In this document: piece after piece, positions 35,225 to 42,202 of the stretch
How the letters are laid out: every line of letters starts with the position of its first letter
How positions within the stretch are numbered: the first letter of the stretch is position 1
DNA from: Vreelandella nigrificans
GTDB taxonomy: Bacteria > Pseudomonadota > Gammaproteobacteria > Pseudomonadales > Halomonadaceae
Direction of reading: 5' to 3'
Length of the DNA stretch: 64,000 nucleotides
NCBI RefSeq assembly: GCF_002374315.1
Contig: NZ_NWUX01000001.1
Span: forward strand, 186,001-250,000
Program-made: the position numbers and the translations under genes
The notes under the pieces: generated by a model
Told to the model about the DNA's origin: nothing
The model's database searches: none
What the model saw: the letters and a program-made list of their open reading frames with translations, nothing else

Positions 35225-35921
35225 ATGGTGCAATTCAGCACAAATACGTCGAGAGCAAATTGAGTCAGGGACAGACTTAACATTCAATGAAGTATTCAAG
35301 CCCCTTATAGTAAGCCGCATTAGGGGACTTAGGCCTAGTCGAGTTCTGGAAGTCGGTGCTGGAACTGGCCACATTTCCATTGAACTATTTAAATTGGGTT
35401 TTTCGGTCACGGCAATAGAACCTTCTTTAGGTATGTATTTGGTCGCCCAAGATGTTTTGTCTTCAACCGACGTAAAATTAGTAAACTGCACATCGTTCGA
35501 GTTAGAGCAAGATACGATTTACGAGGTCGCTTTCTCTCACCTTGTTGCACACGTTGTTGATGATCTTTCTGCATTTTTTAGATCGATCGGACAGCACATC
35601 GAGAAGAACGGGCACTTTATTTTCTCAATCCCACATCCCTGCTTTTATAATGACTACAAGCGTTTTTTCGGAGATGAATATAATTACATGGTAACAATGA
35701 CAAAAAACGTGTCATTTACCATCACAAAAGATTCACAAAATACAATAAGTGGAGTTCCGTATCACCACAGGCCATTGTCAGAATACTTTAATAAACTGGT
35801 TGAGTCCGGTTTCGCTATCGACGGCTTTGATGAAACTTACCCAGATGAACATATTCAAGAAAAATATGGAGCCAAATGGGAAACCCCACGATATTGTATG
35901 TTTACATGCAAAAAGCTCTAA
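35214..35921 (+). CDS. SAM-dependent methyltransferase in a cassette
   Basis: The protein is 235 aa. Motif I is VLEVGAGTGHISIELF (about residue 43), followed by VTAIEPSLGM. The motif IV-like SHLVAHVVDDLSAFF precedes the post-VI strand HFIFSIPHPCFYNDYKRFF, which resembles UbiG/Methyltransf_11-type small-molecule methyltransferases; the IPHPCF motif is seen in many unassigned proteins. AT-rich, like the preceding gene, which it overlaps by 11 bases (start 35214 within that gene's last codons), implying coupled translation. Its stop codon lies within the R'' box of an attC site, as is usual for integron cassettes. Confidence 0.8.
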   Translation: MPHRWCNSAQIRREQIESGTDLTFNEVFKPLIVSRIRGLRPSRVLEVGAGTGHISIELFKLGFSVTAIEPSLGMYLVAQDVLSSTDVKLVNCTSFELEQDTIYEVAFSHLVAHVVDDLSAFFRSIGQHIEKNGHFIFSIPHPCFYNDYKRFFGDEYNYMVTMTKNVSFTITKDSQNTISGVPYHHRPLSEYFNKLVESGFAIDGFDETYPDEHIQEKYGAKWETPRYCMFTCKKL

Positions 35922-35987
35922 CAAACGCATGTTGTCGGATTGGTTTTCCGCTGCGCTCCAAACCAACCGCAAATGCGGGCGTTAAAT
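35916..35987 (+). repeat. attC recombination site 1
   Basis: It begins CTCTAACAAACGCATG (R'' side) and ends TGCGGGC-GTTAAAT (R' core GTTRRRY). Inner arms ATTGGTTT and AAACCAAC flank a CCGCTGCGCTCC loop, giving the imperfect palindrome expected of integron attC sites. It spans 72 bases directly after the methyltransferase gene. Confidence 0.85.
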
Positions 35988-36005
35988 CTGAAGGAGGAAC
36001 GTGTG

Positions 36006-36209
36006 ATGGAAGTTGTATATAGCTCGAGTTCAAAGGAAGAGAAGGTCTACACAACCGTTACCTTGCACGAGGACGTCGATATGCATGGTGGTAACGTAGA
36101 AGTTGGTTGTTGGGTGCCAAATTCGGACTCTAGAGCAGAGTGCGCGGAAAATACCAAAAGTGAAGCGATTAGGCTGTTGAAGCTTGCCTTGGCCGAACTA
36201 GAGTCCTAA
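36006..36209 (+). CDS. Small cassette protein, unknown function
   Basis: The protein is 67 aa from the ATG at 36006 (MEVVYSSSSKEEKVY). A strong AAGGAGG lies 8 bases upstream and immediately follows attC site 1, as for a cassette's first ORF. The protein is acidic, with a predicted strand-rich N-terminus (KVYTTVTLHEDVDMH) and a C-terminal helix (KSEAIRLLKLALAELES). I do not recognise a family. The upstream frame extension from 35940 runs through the attC site and is not credible. Confidence 0.7.
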   Translation: MEVVYSSSSKEEKVYTTVTLHEDVDMHGGNVEVGCWVPNSDSRAECAENTKSEAIRLLKLALAELES

Positions 36210-36241
36210 TTTTTGAGGTGGCCAAGCTTTCAATGAACGCT

Positions 36242-36350
36242 AGCTAACGGGTCGCTTCGTGATTTAACCAAGCGGTCAACCGGACGCCAAAAGTGTCCGC
36301 TTTTGGTTCCCTCCGCTGGCGCTCCGGCGCCAGCTACCTCAGCGTTGAGC
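36242..36350 (+). repeat. attC-like site 2 (long)
   Basis: It starts AGCTAACGGG and ends CAGC-GTTGAGC (R' core GTTRRRY). Outer complementary segments AACGCTAGCT and AGCT...AGCGTT bracket internal hairpins CCAAAAG/CTTTTGG and GCTGGCGC/GGCGCCAGC. At 109 bases it is in the range of long attC sites. It follows the 67-aa ORF by 32 bases and abuts the IS remnant. Confidence 0.65.
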
Positions 36351-36351
36351 C

Positions 36352-37031
36352 TGTATAAAAACCCCTCTGACACCTAAGTTTTGGTAGGATCGAGGAAACA
36401 AATGAGGAGTGGTCAGCATGCCGCGCTTCAAGGCTTATAACTACGATCAGAACGCCATGGTGGTGATCAACTACCAAGATCAGCTCCAACCAGGCACCTT
36501 TGAACACGCTGTGCATTACCTGATCGAGCATAAACTCGACTTGTCCGTTTTCCATCCCCAGTACCGCAACGATGCGACCGGACGGCTGGCCTACGATCCG
36601 GCCATCCTGTTGAAGATCACCCTGTTTGCTTACTCAAAAGGCATCACCTACTAGAGCACTACGCGCGTGATAAAGCCGAGACGGAAGCTGATCTGGGTAG
36701 GGATATCCGACGGGACAAGACGATCCTCTCGCTAGATGCCGCCATGAACAAAGTGGATCGTTTCCTAAAGACGCACAGCCCAAGGATGGGCCGGGGGAAG
36801 CGAATCAAGGAAGTGAAGAGCAATCTGACCGATAACGAAAGTGCCAAGAAGGCAGGTTTTTTGCTCCTGCAAAACCTGCATTCCCCACATTCCTGTGGGT
36901 CAATGACAAGCAAGGACACGATCCAGGGTTATAACGGCGTCGCCACGGTGGATTAAAAAGCACCAGATCGTCATTGACGCTCAGGCCTTCGGCGAAGGCG
37001 TGGAGGTGACTCTAAAACGGTTTTTTCTACA
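36352..37031 (+). mobile_element. Decayed IS1182-like insertion sequence
   Basis: The element is bounded by candidate terminal inverted repeats: TGTATAAAAACCCC at 36352 and the complement of TGTAGAAAAAACCG ending at 37031. It contains a broken transposase reading frame. It is about 680 bases against roughly 1.5-2 kb for intact IS1182-family elements, so much of the middle and 3' part is deleted. The left end abuts attC-like site 2, and the right end abuts the 3' half of another attC. Confidence 0.7.
36418..37002 (+). pseudogene. IS1182-family transposase, frameshifted fragment
   Basis: MPRFKAYNYDQNAMVVINYQ from 36418 is the typical N-terminus of IS1182-type transposases, continuing to a stop at 36654. 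The frame then shifts: EHYARDKAETEADLGRDI and RFLKTHSPRMGRGKRIKEVK continue from 36654 to 36956. After another +1 shift, HQIVIDAQAFGEG continues to about 37002. At least two frameshifts and internal deletions mean no functional transposase is made. RBS GAGGAG precedes the ATG. Confidence 0.85.
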
Positions 37032-37036
37032 GCCTC

Positions 37037-37080
37037 GTTAGGCCGCCGCTGCGCGGTTCCGCTGAACTTGGGTGTTAGGC
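37037..37080 (+). repeat. 3' half of an attC site
   Basis: GCCGCCGCTGCGCGGTTCCG followed by GAACTTGGGTGTTAGGC is the loop, L' and R' half of a classical attC ending in the core GTTAGGC (37074-37080). The 5' half is missing, replaced by the IS right end. It lies immediately upstream of the DUF5701-like cassette gene. Confidence 0.7.
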
Positions 37081-37136
37081 ATCAAAAGTAGTCCAATGCC
37101 AGAGCATAAGATTCAACGAAAAATAAAGGAGCTTCA

Positions 37137-37784
37137 ATGTTGAGCGATCCCGTCGCAGAATTTGATAGGCAAGTAGATGTGTTATTCCAGCGGATAAGGA
37201 ATAACGTATTTAAATATGACCTTTCCAAATTTCAGCAACAGACTGCTGAGCTGCGGCCAAGAATTTGCGACCTTGATACTGCTCAGGATGTGAGAGAAGG
37301 GAATATCCCTGTAGTTATCGTTTTCAGAATACAGGTTGCTTCCTATGATAATTTATTGTGTCAGCTACATCACAAGGGTCGCGAAGGTTATATTGAGATG
37401 ACGCCAAAAACCCCTGAGAGTTTTGTGGATATTGACTCACTTGCCGTCTCGGAAGCTGATATCTATGCGCTGTGGGATGTCGATACAGGGGGATCAATGC
37501 TTAATATCAGTCCTAGTGACAGTGTCGATATGCTCGAGAGCAAGGGACGAACGCCATTAACAATGTATGAAGGCGTGCAGTGCGTATTGGCAATCCCTGA
37601 GATTTTGACTGACAAGCAACGATTCAATGCAATCCAGATGCCTGGTTCACGTATCGGCGGCGATCAGCGAGTGCCCTCCATCTGGATCAGCAAGGGAGCG
37701 CCACGCCTGGGTTGGTGCTGGTTTGGTAACATTCATACTTGGTTAGCGACTGCATCATGCAAGTCAAGGGTTCAAGGGGGTTGA
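37137..37784 (+). CDS. DUF5701-like cassette protein
   Basis: The protein is 215 aa and cytosolic. The C-terminal half has SPSDSVDMLESKGRTPLTMYEG, split here over about residues 124-145, and QRVPSIWISKGAPRLGWCWF with NIHTWLATASC, which I recall as the pattern of DUF5701 proteins, known mainly from actinobacteria. Function is unknown. It is bounded by an attC half-site upstream and a complete attC site 77 bases downstream, so it is an integron cassette gene. RBS AAAGGAGC lies before the ATG at 37137. Confidence 0.6.
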   Translation: MLSDPVAEFDRQVDVLFQRIRNNVFKYDLSKFQQQTAELRPRICDLDTAQDVREGNIPVVIVFRIQVASYDNLLCQLHHKGREGYIEMTPKTPESFVDIDSLAVSEADIYALWDVDTGGSMLNISPSDSVDMLESKGRTPLTMYEGVQCVLAIPEILTDKQRFNAIQMPGSRIGGDQRVPSIWISKGAPRLGWCWFGNIHTWLATASCKSRVQGG

Positions 37785-37860
37785 ACGTTTTGTGGTCATC
37801 AGGGCTTTTTTATCGCAGCTATTGGCAAGAGTTGAGCTTTGAACTCGGACGTCAACAGAT

Positions 37861-37932
37861 GCCTAACAACTTGCTGCACACGGATAAATTACTCACTGCG
37901 CTCGCAATTGACCGGTGAGCAAGGCGTTATAT
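37861..37932 (+). repeat. attC recombination site 3
   Basis: R'' GCCTAAC matches RYYYAAC exactly, and the site ends AAGGC-GTTATAT. Inner arms CACACGG/CCGGTG and AATT/AATT flank CACTGCGCTCGC. The 72-base length and layout are those of typical chromosomal-integron attC sites. Confidence 0.82.
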
Positions 37933-38173
37933 CAGAGACGCCTAAAAGGCAGCTTTTTGACTGATAGCAGCCAGCTCCCTGACTCCTAATATGAGGTCAC
38001 AGTTAACCATAGCTATTCCGCCTCCATCACTTCCACGATCTACTCAATCCAGGTTGCAGCGTTGGTCGAGTCGCAGCGTGTGCCAGGTGGCGAGTGCTTG
38101 GCGGCCAGCATGCTCGCTAGGTTATGCAGGTGTACTAAACTTTCCATAACGTCGTTGAGTTGGAGTGAGCCCC
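37933..38173. other. Intergenic region without a recognised gene
   Basis: About 240 bases follow attC site 3 (389 bases counting from the DUF5701-like stop). No credible ORF, repeat or terminator was seen. It probably includes the promoter of the SixA-CHAD gene. Confidence 0.5.
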
Positions 38174-39535
38174 ATGCGGCACCTATACGTGATGCGGCAC
38201 GCCAAAGCCAAACAGCCTAGCGGCGATATGACTGATCACCAGCGGCCATTGCGAAAGTGGGGGAAGCGTCAGGCGGGGGCTATGGCGCGAGTGCTGCAGG
38301 GTTGGCATGCATTGGAAGGCGAGATTTACGTCAGCACGGCGGCGCGCACGCGGGAGACGTTTGATGCAGTGGTGGCGCAATTGCCTAAACGTACGCTGGC
38401 TGATCAGGTGCACTTTGAGGAAGCTTTGTACATCTTCGATGGTGATGCACTGTTGGAGTGGCTGAAAGCGCTACCTGATAAGGCCGAGAGGGTGCTGATA
38501 ATCGGCCATAATCCGGCCCTGTCTGACTTGGCCCGCTGGCTAAATAAGGAGGCACCGTATTCGCTGCCGACCGGTAGCGTGCTGCATTTCACCATGCCTG
38601 ATACTTCCTGGTCCGCCATGGAGCGGGGCTGTGCCGAGTTGGTGGGGAGCCTTGTACCAGAGGAGGCCAGCTATCCACTTTTCAAACGCTTTGCACCTAC
38701 GCCACCCGAATATCAAGAAGACATGGCGAGACGTATTGGTGACATGTTGGAGTACCAGTGTCGAATGGTCAGAGCTCTAGAGCCTGGGGTAATCGCGGGC
38801 TTTGATGTTGAGTTTCTGCATCAGTATCGGGTTAACCTGCGCCGTAGCCGGGCAGTGGGCGAATCCTTGCTTTCTGTTGCTAAGGTATCTGGCCTGAAAA
38901 AGATGCTTAAGCGCCTCAAGCACCTCGGGCAGGCCACCAGCGATCTCCGCGACCTTGATGTGTTTCTGAAATACCAGAGCACGTCTCCGCCACCACTCTC
39001 AGCACGTGCCCACCAGGGCTTAAAGCAATGGTTACAGGGTTGTCAGCAGGCGCAGTACCAAGCACTTTGTCAGCAGTTAAGCACACCGGAGTATACCGAG
39101 CAGTTGCAGAGCTGGCAGACGTTTATCGCTTCCGATGAATTTAAAGAAGCGCTCTCTACAATCACACCAAAGCGCATCAACAAGGTGCTGGATAAGCGCA
39201 TCTTCCACCAGAATGAAGATCTGGCCGCACTCTCGTTAGACTCCCCTGACACTGCCTTGCATAAACTTCGCAAGCACGTAAAGCGTATCCGTTATCTGGC
39301 GGATCTGAACCCAAATACGCCAATGACTTTTCTATCTACATTGAAGCACCGCCAGAGCCTGCTTGGGGAGTATCAAGATTTGTGCACTCGACAAACCTGG
39401 CTTGAAGCCTTTATTGAAAGCCTTGATAGTGACGCAGAGCAGAAGCGAGAGTGCAGCTCTTGGTACGCTTCGTTAGAAGTATCGAAGCAAACGCTACACA
39501 AGGAAGTCTTAGGCTTGGCACCCCTGGCAAGCTAA
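38174..39535 (+). CDS. SixA-type phosphohistidine phosphatase fused to a CHAD domain
   Basis: The protein is 453 aa. The N-terminal histidine phosphatase domain has the RHG-like motif YVMRHAKAKQP with His9 and the second catalytic histidine in IIGHNPALSDLARWL (about residue 110), as in SixA. From about residue 175 a CHAD domain follows, with the conserved basic helices EFLHQYRVNLRRSRA and LHKLRKHVKRIRYL that bind inorganic polyphosphate in characterised CHAD proteins. The fusion suggests phosphohistidine or polyphosphate-linked regulation, by inference. I choose the ATG at 38174 with GGAG 8 bases upstream rather than GTG at 38165. It is probably not a cassette gene, since no attC follows it. 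Confidence 0.88.
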   Translation: MRHLYVMRHAKAKQPSGDMTDHQRPLRKWGKRQAGAMARVLQGWHALEGEIYVSTAARTRETFDAVVAQLPKRTLADQVHFEEALYIFDGDALLEWLKALPDKAERVLIIGHNPALSDLARWLNKEAPYSLPTGSVLHFTMPDTSWSAMERGCAELVGSLVPEEASYPLFKRFAPTPPEYQEDMARRIGDMLEYQCRMVRALEPGVIAGFDVEFLHQYRVNLRRSRAVGESLLSVAKVSGLKKMLKRLKHLGQATSDLRDLDVFLKYQSTSPPPLSARAHQGLKQWLQGCQQAQYQALCQQLSTPEYTEQLQSWQTFIASDEFKEALSTITPKRINKVLDKRIFHQNEDLAALSLDSPDTALHKLRKHVKRIRYLADLNPNTPMTFLSTLKHRQSLLGEYQDLCTRQTWLEAFIESLDSDAEQKRECSSWYASLEVSKQTLHKEVLGLAPLAS

Positions 39536-39668
39536 AGTATGCCGTCATACCCTTTAAAAGGGCGCAAAGGGTTCGACAACATACTCTCGCGTCAGAACAG
39601 GGATATGACAAGTTTCTATAGCACTTGTGATGAATCTCTACAGGAGGTTTCCTTCCAAATATATGAAG

Positions 39669-40190
39669 TTAAAGATTACTTATCACAGCAGATAAGTTTC
39701 GGTTAAATTCCTCATTAGTAACGACACCCTGATCTAAGTCAAAATTGTCGAAAAAGCTTGGTAATGAAAGAGCACCTACTACTTTTGCTGAAAAATAGGG
39801 AGCTGATTCTTGTGCGGAAGCTAACACACTTTGTGCTCCCCCTTGGCCCGGAGAGGTAGATAGCATAAGAACGGGCTTGTTTTGAAATACTTTCATATCT
39901 ATTCGTGATACCCAGTCAAATAGGTTTTTATAGGCTGAAGTATAAGAGCCGTTGTGCTCTGCGAATGACATTACAACGATATCTGTATCACCGATAGCGT
40001 TATAGAAATCATGCGCTAACTCAGGAATGCCGAACTCTTTTTCTCTTTCCACACTGAATATTGGCATTTCAAAGTCGTTAATGTCGATTAACGAGATATC
40101 TGAGTCGTTGATTTTCTGTGCAGCATAAAAAGCCAGCTTTTTGTTAATGGAACTTCTACTATTGCTTGTGCCAAATGCAAGTGCTTTCAT
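39669..40190 (-). CDS. NAD(P)H-dependent FMN reductase family protein
   Basis: The protein is 173 aa with a flavodoxin-like fold. LAFGTSNSRSSINKKLAFYA is the phosphate-binding loop of the NADPH-dependent FMN reductase (YieF/ChrR-like) family, and SFAEHNGSYTSAYKNLFDWV and LSTSPGQGGAQSVL contact flavin. Members reduce FMN, quinones or chromate. I use the ATG at 40190 (MKALAFGTS) with GAGGA 8 bases upstream. A SoxR-type promoter about 105 bases upstream implies induction by redox-cycling agents. AT-rich and on the minus strand within the accessory region. Confidence 0.83.
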   Translation of the reverse strand: MKALAFGTSNSRSSINKKLAFYAAQKINDSDISLIDINDFEMPIFSVEREKEFGIPELAHDFYNAIGDTDIVVMSFAEHNGSYTSAYKNLFDWVSRIDMKVFQNKPVLMLSTSPGQGGAQSVLASAQESAPYFSAKVVGALSLPSFFDNFDLDQGVVTNEEFNRNLSAVISNL

Positions 40191-40295
40191 TTTAATGTCC
40201 TCGTGGTTAATCTCATGTTGCATGGTTGGTTAGAGCGGGAATAGGCAAAGGTCTTTTCACCAGTGATGAGCTTGAGGTGGTTTTGATGTACGTCT

Positions 40296-40326
40296 ATTCT
40301 GAGACCTCAACTTAAGTTGAGGTCAA
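40296..40326 (-). promoter_or_regulatory. SoxR/MerR-type promoter of the FMN reductase gene
   Basis: On the minus strand -35 TTGACC (40326-40321) and -10 CAGAAT (40301-40296) are separated by 19 bases, the stretched spacing used by MerR-family activators. The spacer is part of a perfect 22-base palindrome (40303-40324, halves GACCTCAACTT and AAGTTGAGGTC). Its outer CCTCAA...TTGAGG arms and spacing match the SoxR box CCTCAAGTTAACTTGAGG, with two inner bases swapped. Confidence 0.8.
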
Positions 40327-40452
40327 GGGGGTGGGAAACAAATTCACTCCTAAATGGATATCGATAGGTACGTGAAGTGAAAGGGCGGGGCTATCAGTAT
40401 CAGCCTTGCCTTCCTATGAAAGGAAAGGATTGATAAAGAATCAGAGCAACGC

Positions 40453-40475
40453 ACCTAACAATGCGGGTGTTAGGC
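40453..40475 (+). repeat. Collapsed attC remnant (R'' and R' boxes only)
   Basis: ACCTAAC (RYYYAAC) and GTTAGGC (GTTRRRY) are present but separated by only 9 bases, giving the perfect inverted repeat CCTAACA/TGTTAGG without the central stem. It lies upstream of the VOC gene where an attC would be expected. Confidence 0.55.
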
Positions 40476-40502
40476 AGAAGATCGATAGGAGGATGTTTTC
40501 TG

Positions 40503-40892
40503 ATGATTGCTTATACGATGGTGGGCACAGAAGACCTAGAAAAGGCTCTGGCGTTCTATGAGCCACTTTTTGCAGAGATGAATTTTGAAGTATGTTGGAA
40601 AGATGAGTCGTGTTTTTCATACGGGAAAACTCAAGACCTAAGCTTCCCAAGATTTATTGTTGGGTATCCTTTTGACGGAGGTCCGCCGAGCGTTGGGAAT
40701 GGTGTCATGACGGCCTTCCAGTTCTGCGATCCGAAAGTTGTTGACCGGCTCTATGAAATCGCTATGAGTTGTGGTGGTAATTCGGAAGGTGAGCCTGGCT
40801 ATAGGCCTCAGTATGCGGAGGGGTTTTACGCAGCCTATGTTCGTGACCCCGATGGAAACAAGCTGGCATTCGTTGTGTATCCGCAAGAGTAG
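40503..40892 (+). CDS. VOC (glyoxalase-like) family cassette protein
   Basis: The protein is 129 aa with a single vicinal-oxygen-chelate repeat pair. MIAYTMVGTEDLEKALAFYEP is the usual N-terminal strand/helix, and YAAYVRDPDGNKLAFVVYP is the conserved C-terminal strand with DPDGN. Related proteins are dioxygenase/glyoxalase homologues of unassigned substrate and are common in integron cassettes. I choose the ATG at 40503 with AGGAGG 10 bases upstream. An attC remnant precedes it and an attC-like site starts just 6 bases after its stop, so it is a cassette gene. Confidence 0.8.
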   Translation: MIAYTMVGTEDLEKALAFYEPLFAEMNFEVCWKDESCFSYGKTQDLSFPRFIVGYPFDGGPPSVGNGVMTAFQFCDPKVVDRLYEIAMSCGGNSEGEPGYRPQYAEGFYAAYVRDPDGNKLAFVVYPQE

Positions 40893-40898
40893 CAAAGT

Positions 40899-40976
40899 GT
40901 ATAACCAAGCCATTACATTCGCTGCTTACGGTCGCAGGGTATTCGTTCCTTGCGTCGTTGATAGTAGGCGTTAATT
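40899..40976 (+). repeat. attC-like site 4
   Basis: It begins GTATAACCAAGCC just after the VOC stop and ends GTAGGC-GTTAATT, with the central ATTCGCTGC...GCAGGGTATTCG segment partly self-complementary. Ends, length (78 bases) and position fit an attC, although the inner arms pair less well than in sites 1 and 3. Confidence 0.6.
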
Positions 40977-40985
40977 TGTAGGGTT

Positions 40986-41034
40986 GGAAAGGCCTGGGGT
41001 GGAAAGGTCAGGGGGAAAGGTCAGGGGGAAAGGG
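40986..41034. repeat. Tandem repeat, 13 bp, about 4 units
   Basis: Two identical GGAAAGGTCAGGG units (41001-41013, 41014-41026) are flanked by one diverged unit on each side. The purine-rich array ends 7 bases before the start of the WYL regulator gene and supplies its RBS-like GGAAAGGG. Confidence 0.8.
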
Positions 41035-41040
41035 TAGAGC

Positions 41041-41730
41041 ATGCGGAAATCAGACAGGCTTTTTCAGTTAACTAATATTCTGCGTAGGCATCAGCCGATT
41101 ACTGCAAAGCAGTTAGCTGAGAAGTTGATGGTGTCTGAAAGAACCATCTATCGTTATATCGATGATTTGTCGATAGCTGGAATACCTGTTTACGGGGAAC
41201 CTGGCGTTGGGTACCGCTTGTCAGAGGGATTTGAGCTGCCACCTTTGCAATTGTCGCCGGGTGAATTAGAAGCTCTTATCACGGGAGTAAGCTTAACTGC
41301 CTCTTTAACTGGAAAGGAGTTGGCTGGCTCAGCGCATTCATTGCTTTCCAAAATCGAAGCTGCGTTACCGAATGAAGTAAGGTTGATTTCCAGCAAAGAT
41401 AGAGTGGTCCGGGTGCCAGCAAGCCATCGTGAATCTGAAGTTTATCAGCTGTGGGGTCGCATTCATGCTGCGATAGAGGCAAAGCGCTGGCTGAATATCG
41501 GTTATAACTCGCTTTCAGAGGTTGTGACCGCCAGAACCATCTTTCCCTTAGGGCTATTTTATTGGGGAGGAAAATGGACGCTGGGCTGTTGGTGCGAGCT
41601 TCGCGGCGACTACAGAGACTTTAGAGTGGACCGTATAACCCGATTAGAGCTAAGTGAGCATGCCGATGATTTGCCTGGGCACGTTTCTTTGGCTGCATAC
41701 ATTGAGCTCAAAAGTAAGCAAGCCTACTGA
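41041..41730 (+). CDS. YafY-type transcriptional regulator with HTH and WYL domains
   Basis: The protein is 229 aa. An N-terminal winged helix HTH_11 (RLFQLTNILRRHQPITAKQL, then MVSERTIYRYIDDLS) is followed by a WYL ligand-sensing domain (about 135-215) with WLNIGYNSLSEV, RTIFPLGLFYWGGKWTLG and DYRDFRVDRI. Such regulators sense ligands or nucleic acids and control adjacent genes. The small protein gene 61 bases downstream is the probable partner. The site just upstream holds a tandem repeat that could affect translation. Confidence 0.87.
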   Translation: MRKSDRLFQLTNILRRHQPITAKQLAEKLMVSERTIYRYIDDLSIAGIPVYGEPGVGYRLSEGFELPPLQLSPGELEALITGVSLTASLTGKELAGSAHSLLSKIEAALPNEVRLISSKDRVVRVPASHRESEVYQLWGRIHAAIEAKRWLNIGYNSLSEVVTARTIFPLGLFYWGGKWTLGCWCELRGDYRDFRVDRITRLELSEHADDLPGHVSLAAYIELKSKQAY

Positions 41731-41791
41731 CACAGTGGTGTCAGTAGCAACGCCTTAGAGTTGGTATTCAACCAAGACCTGAGGCACTGAG

Positions 41792-42112
41792 ATGATTAGT
41801 AATAACAACCTGGATAGCATTGGTGGTATGGAGTTTGCGACCTTCAAACTTAAAGAAGGCGTGACAGAAGCTAAGCTAGTAGAGCTATCTACTCAATTAG
41901 AGGCAGAGTTTCTGAGCCAACAAGAGGAGCTGGCTCTCCATTTTCTGGTCCGTGGCGCAGATGGCGTCTATGCCAATGTGGCTATCGCCAGTTCGCAAGA
42001 AAAAGCGGAGGAGTACTGCCAGCAATGGCTAAGTAATAGAGTTGCACTAGAATATTTAGAACTTCTTGAGCAAGAAACGGTGAACATGACGTTCTGGACC
42101 AGAATTAGCTAA
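41792..42112 (+). CDS. Small protein of unknown function, possibly a dimeric alpha-beta barrel
   Basis: The protein is 106 aa. GGMEFATFKLKEGVTEAKLVEL followed by a helix and LHFLVRGADGVYANVAIASS suggest the ferredoxin-like dimeric alpha-beta barrel seen in antibiotic biosynthesis monooxygenase-type proteins, but the match is only by pattern. YCQQWLSNRVALEYLELLEQE forms a C-terminal helix. It is probably co-transcribed with the WYL regulator 61 bases upstream; such regulator/small-enzyme pairs are common. I cannot name a function. Confidence 0.55.
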   Translation: MISNNNLDSIGGMEFATFKLKEGVTEAKLVELSTQLEAEFLSQQEELALHFLVRGADGVYANVAIASSQEKAEEYCQQWLSNRVALEYLELLEQETVNMTFWTRIS

Positions 42113-42202
42113 AAGCCCAACAATAGGCGGTAGAAGTGGCTAGAAATTGGTTTTTTTACAGCCTAGTGGTTGTTCGCCCTCCAGATCGGATATGGCACAT
42201 AA

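Larger units (their letters stand above)
40191..40502. other. Divergent intergenic region with a SoxR-type site and attC remnant
   Basis: This 312-base gap between the FMN reductase and VOC genes holds the SoxR-type promoter at 40296-40326, the collapsed attC at 40453-40475 and the RBS of the VOC gene. No further gene is seen. Confidence 0.6.

Noticed and set aside
42111-42195. Possible attC after the 106-aa protein (GCCCAAC ... GTTGTTC)
   Set aside because: The start matches RYYYAAC, but the end does not match GTTRRRY and the arms do not pair; part of it resembles an IS end instead.
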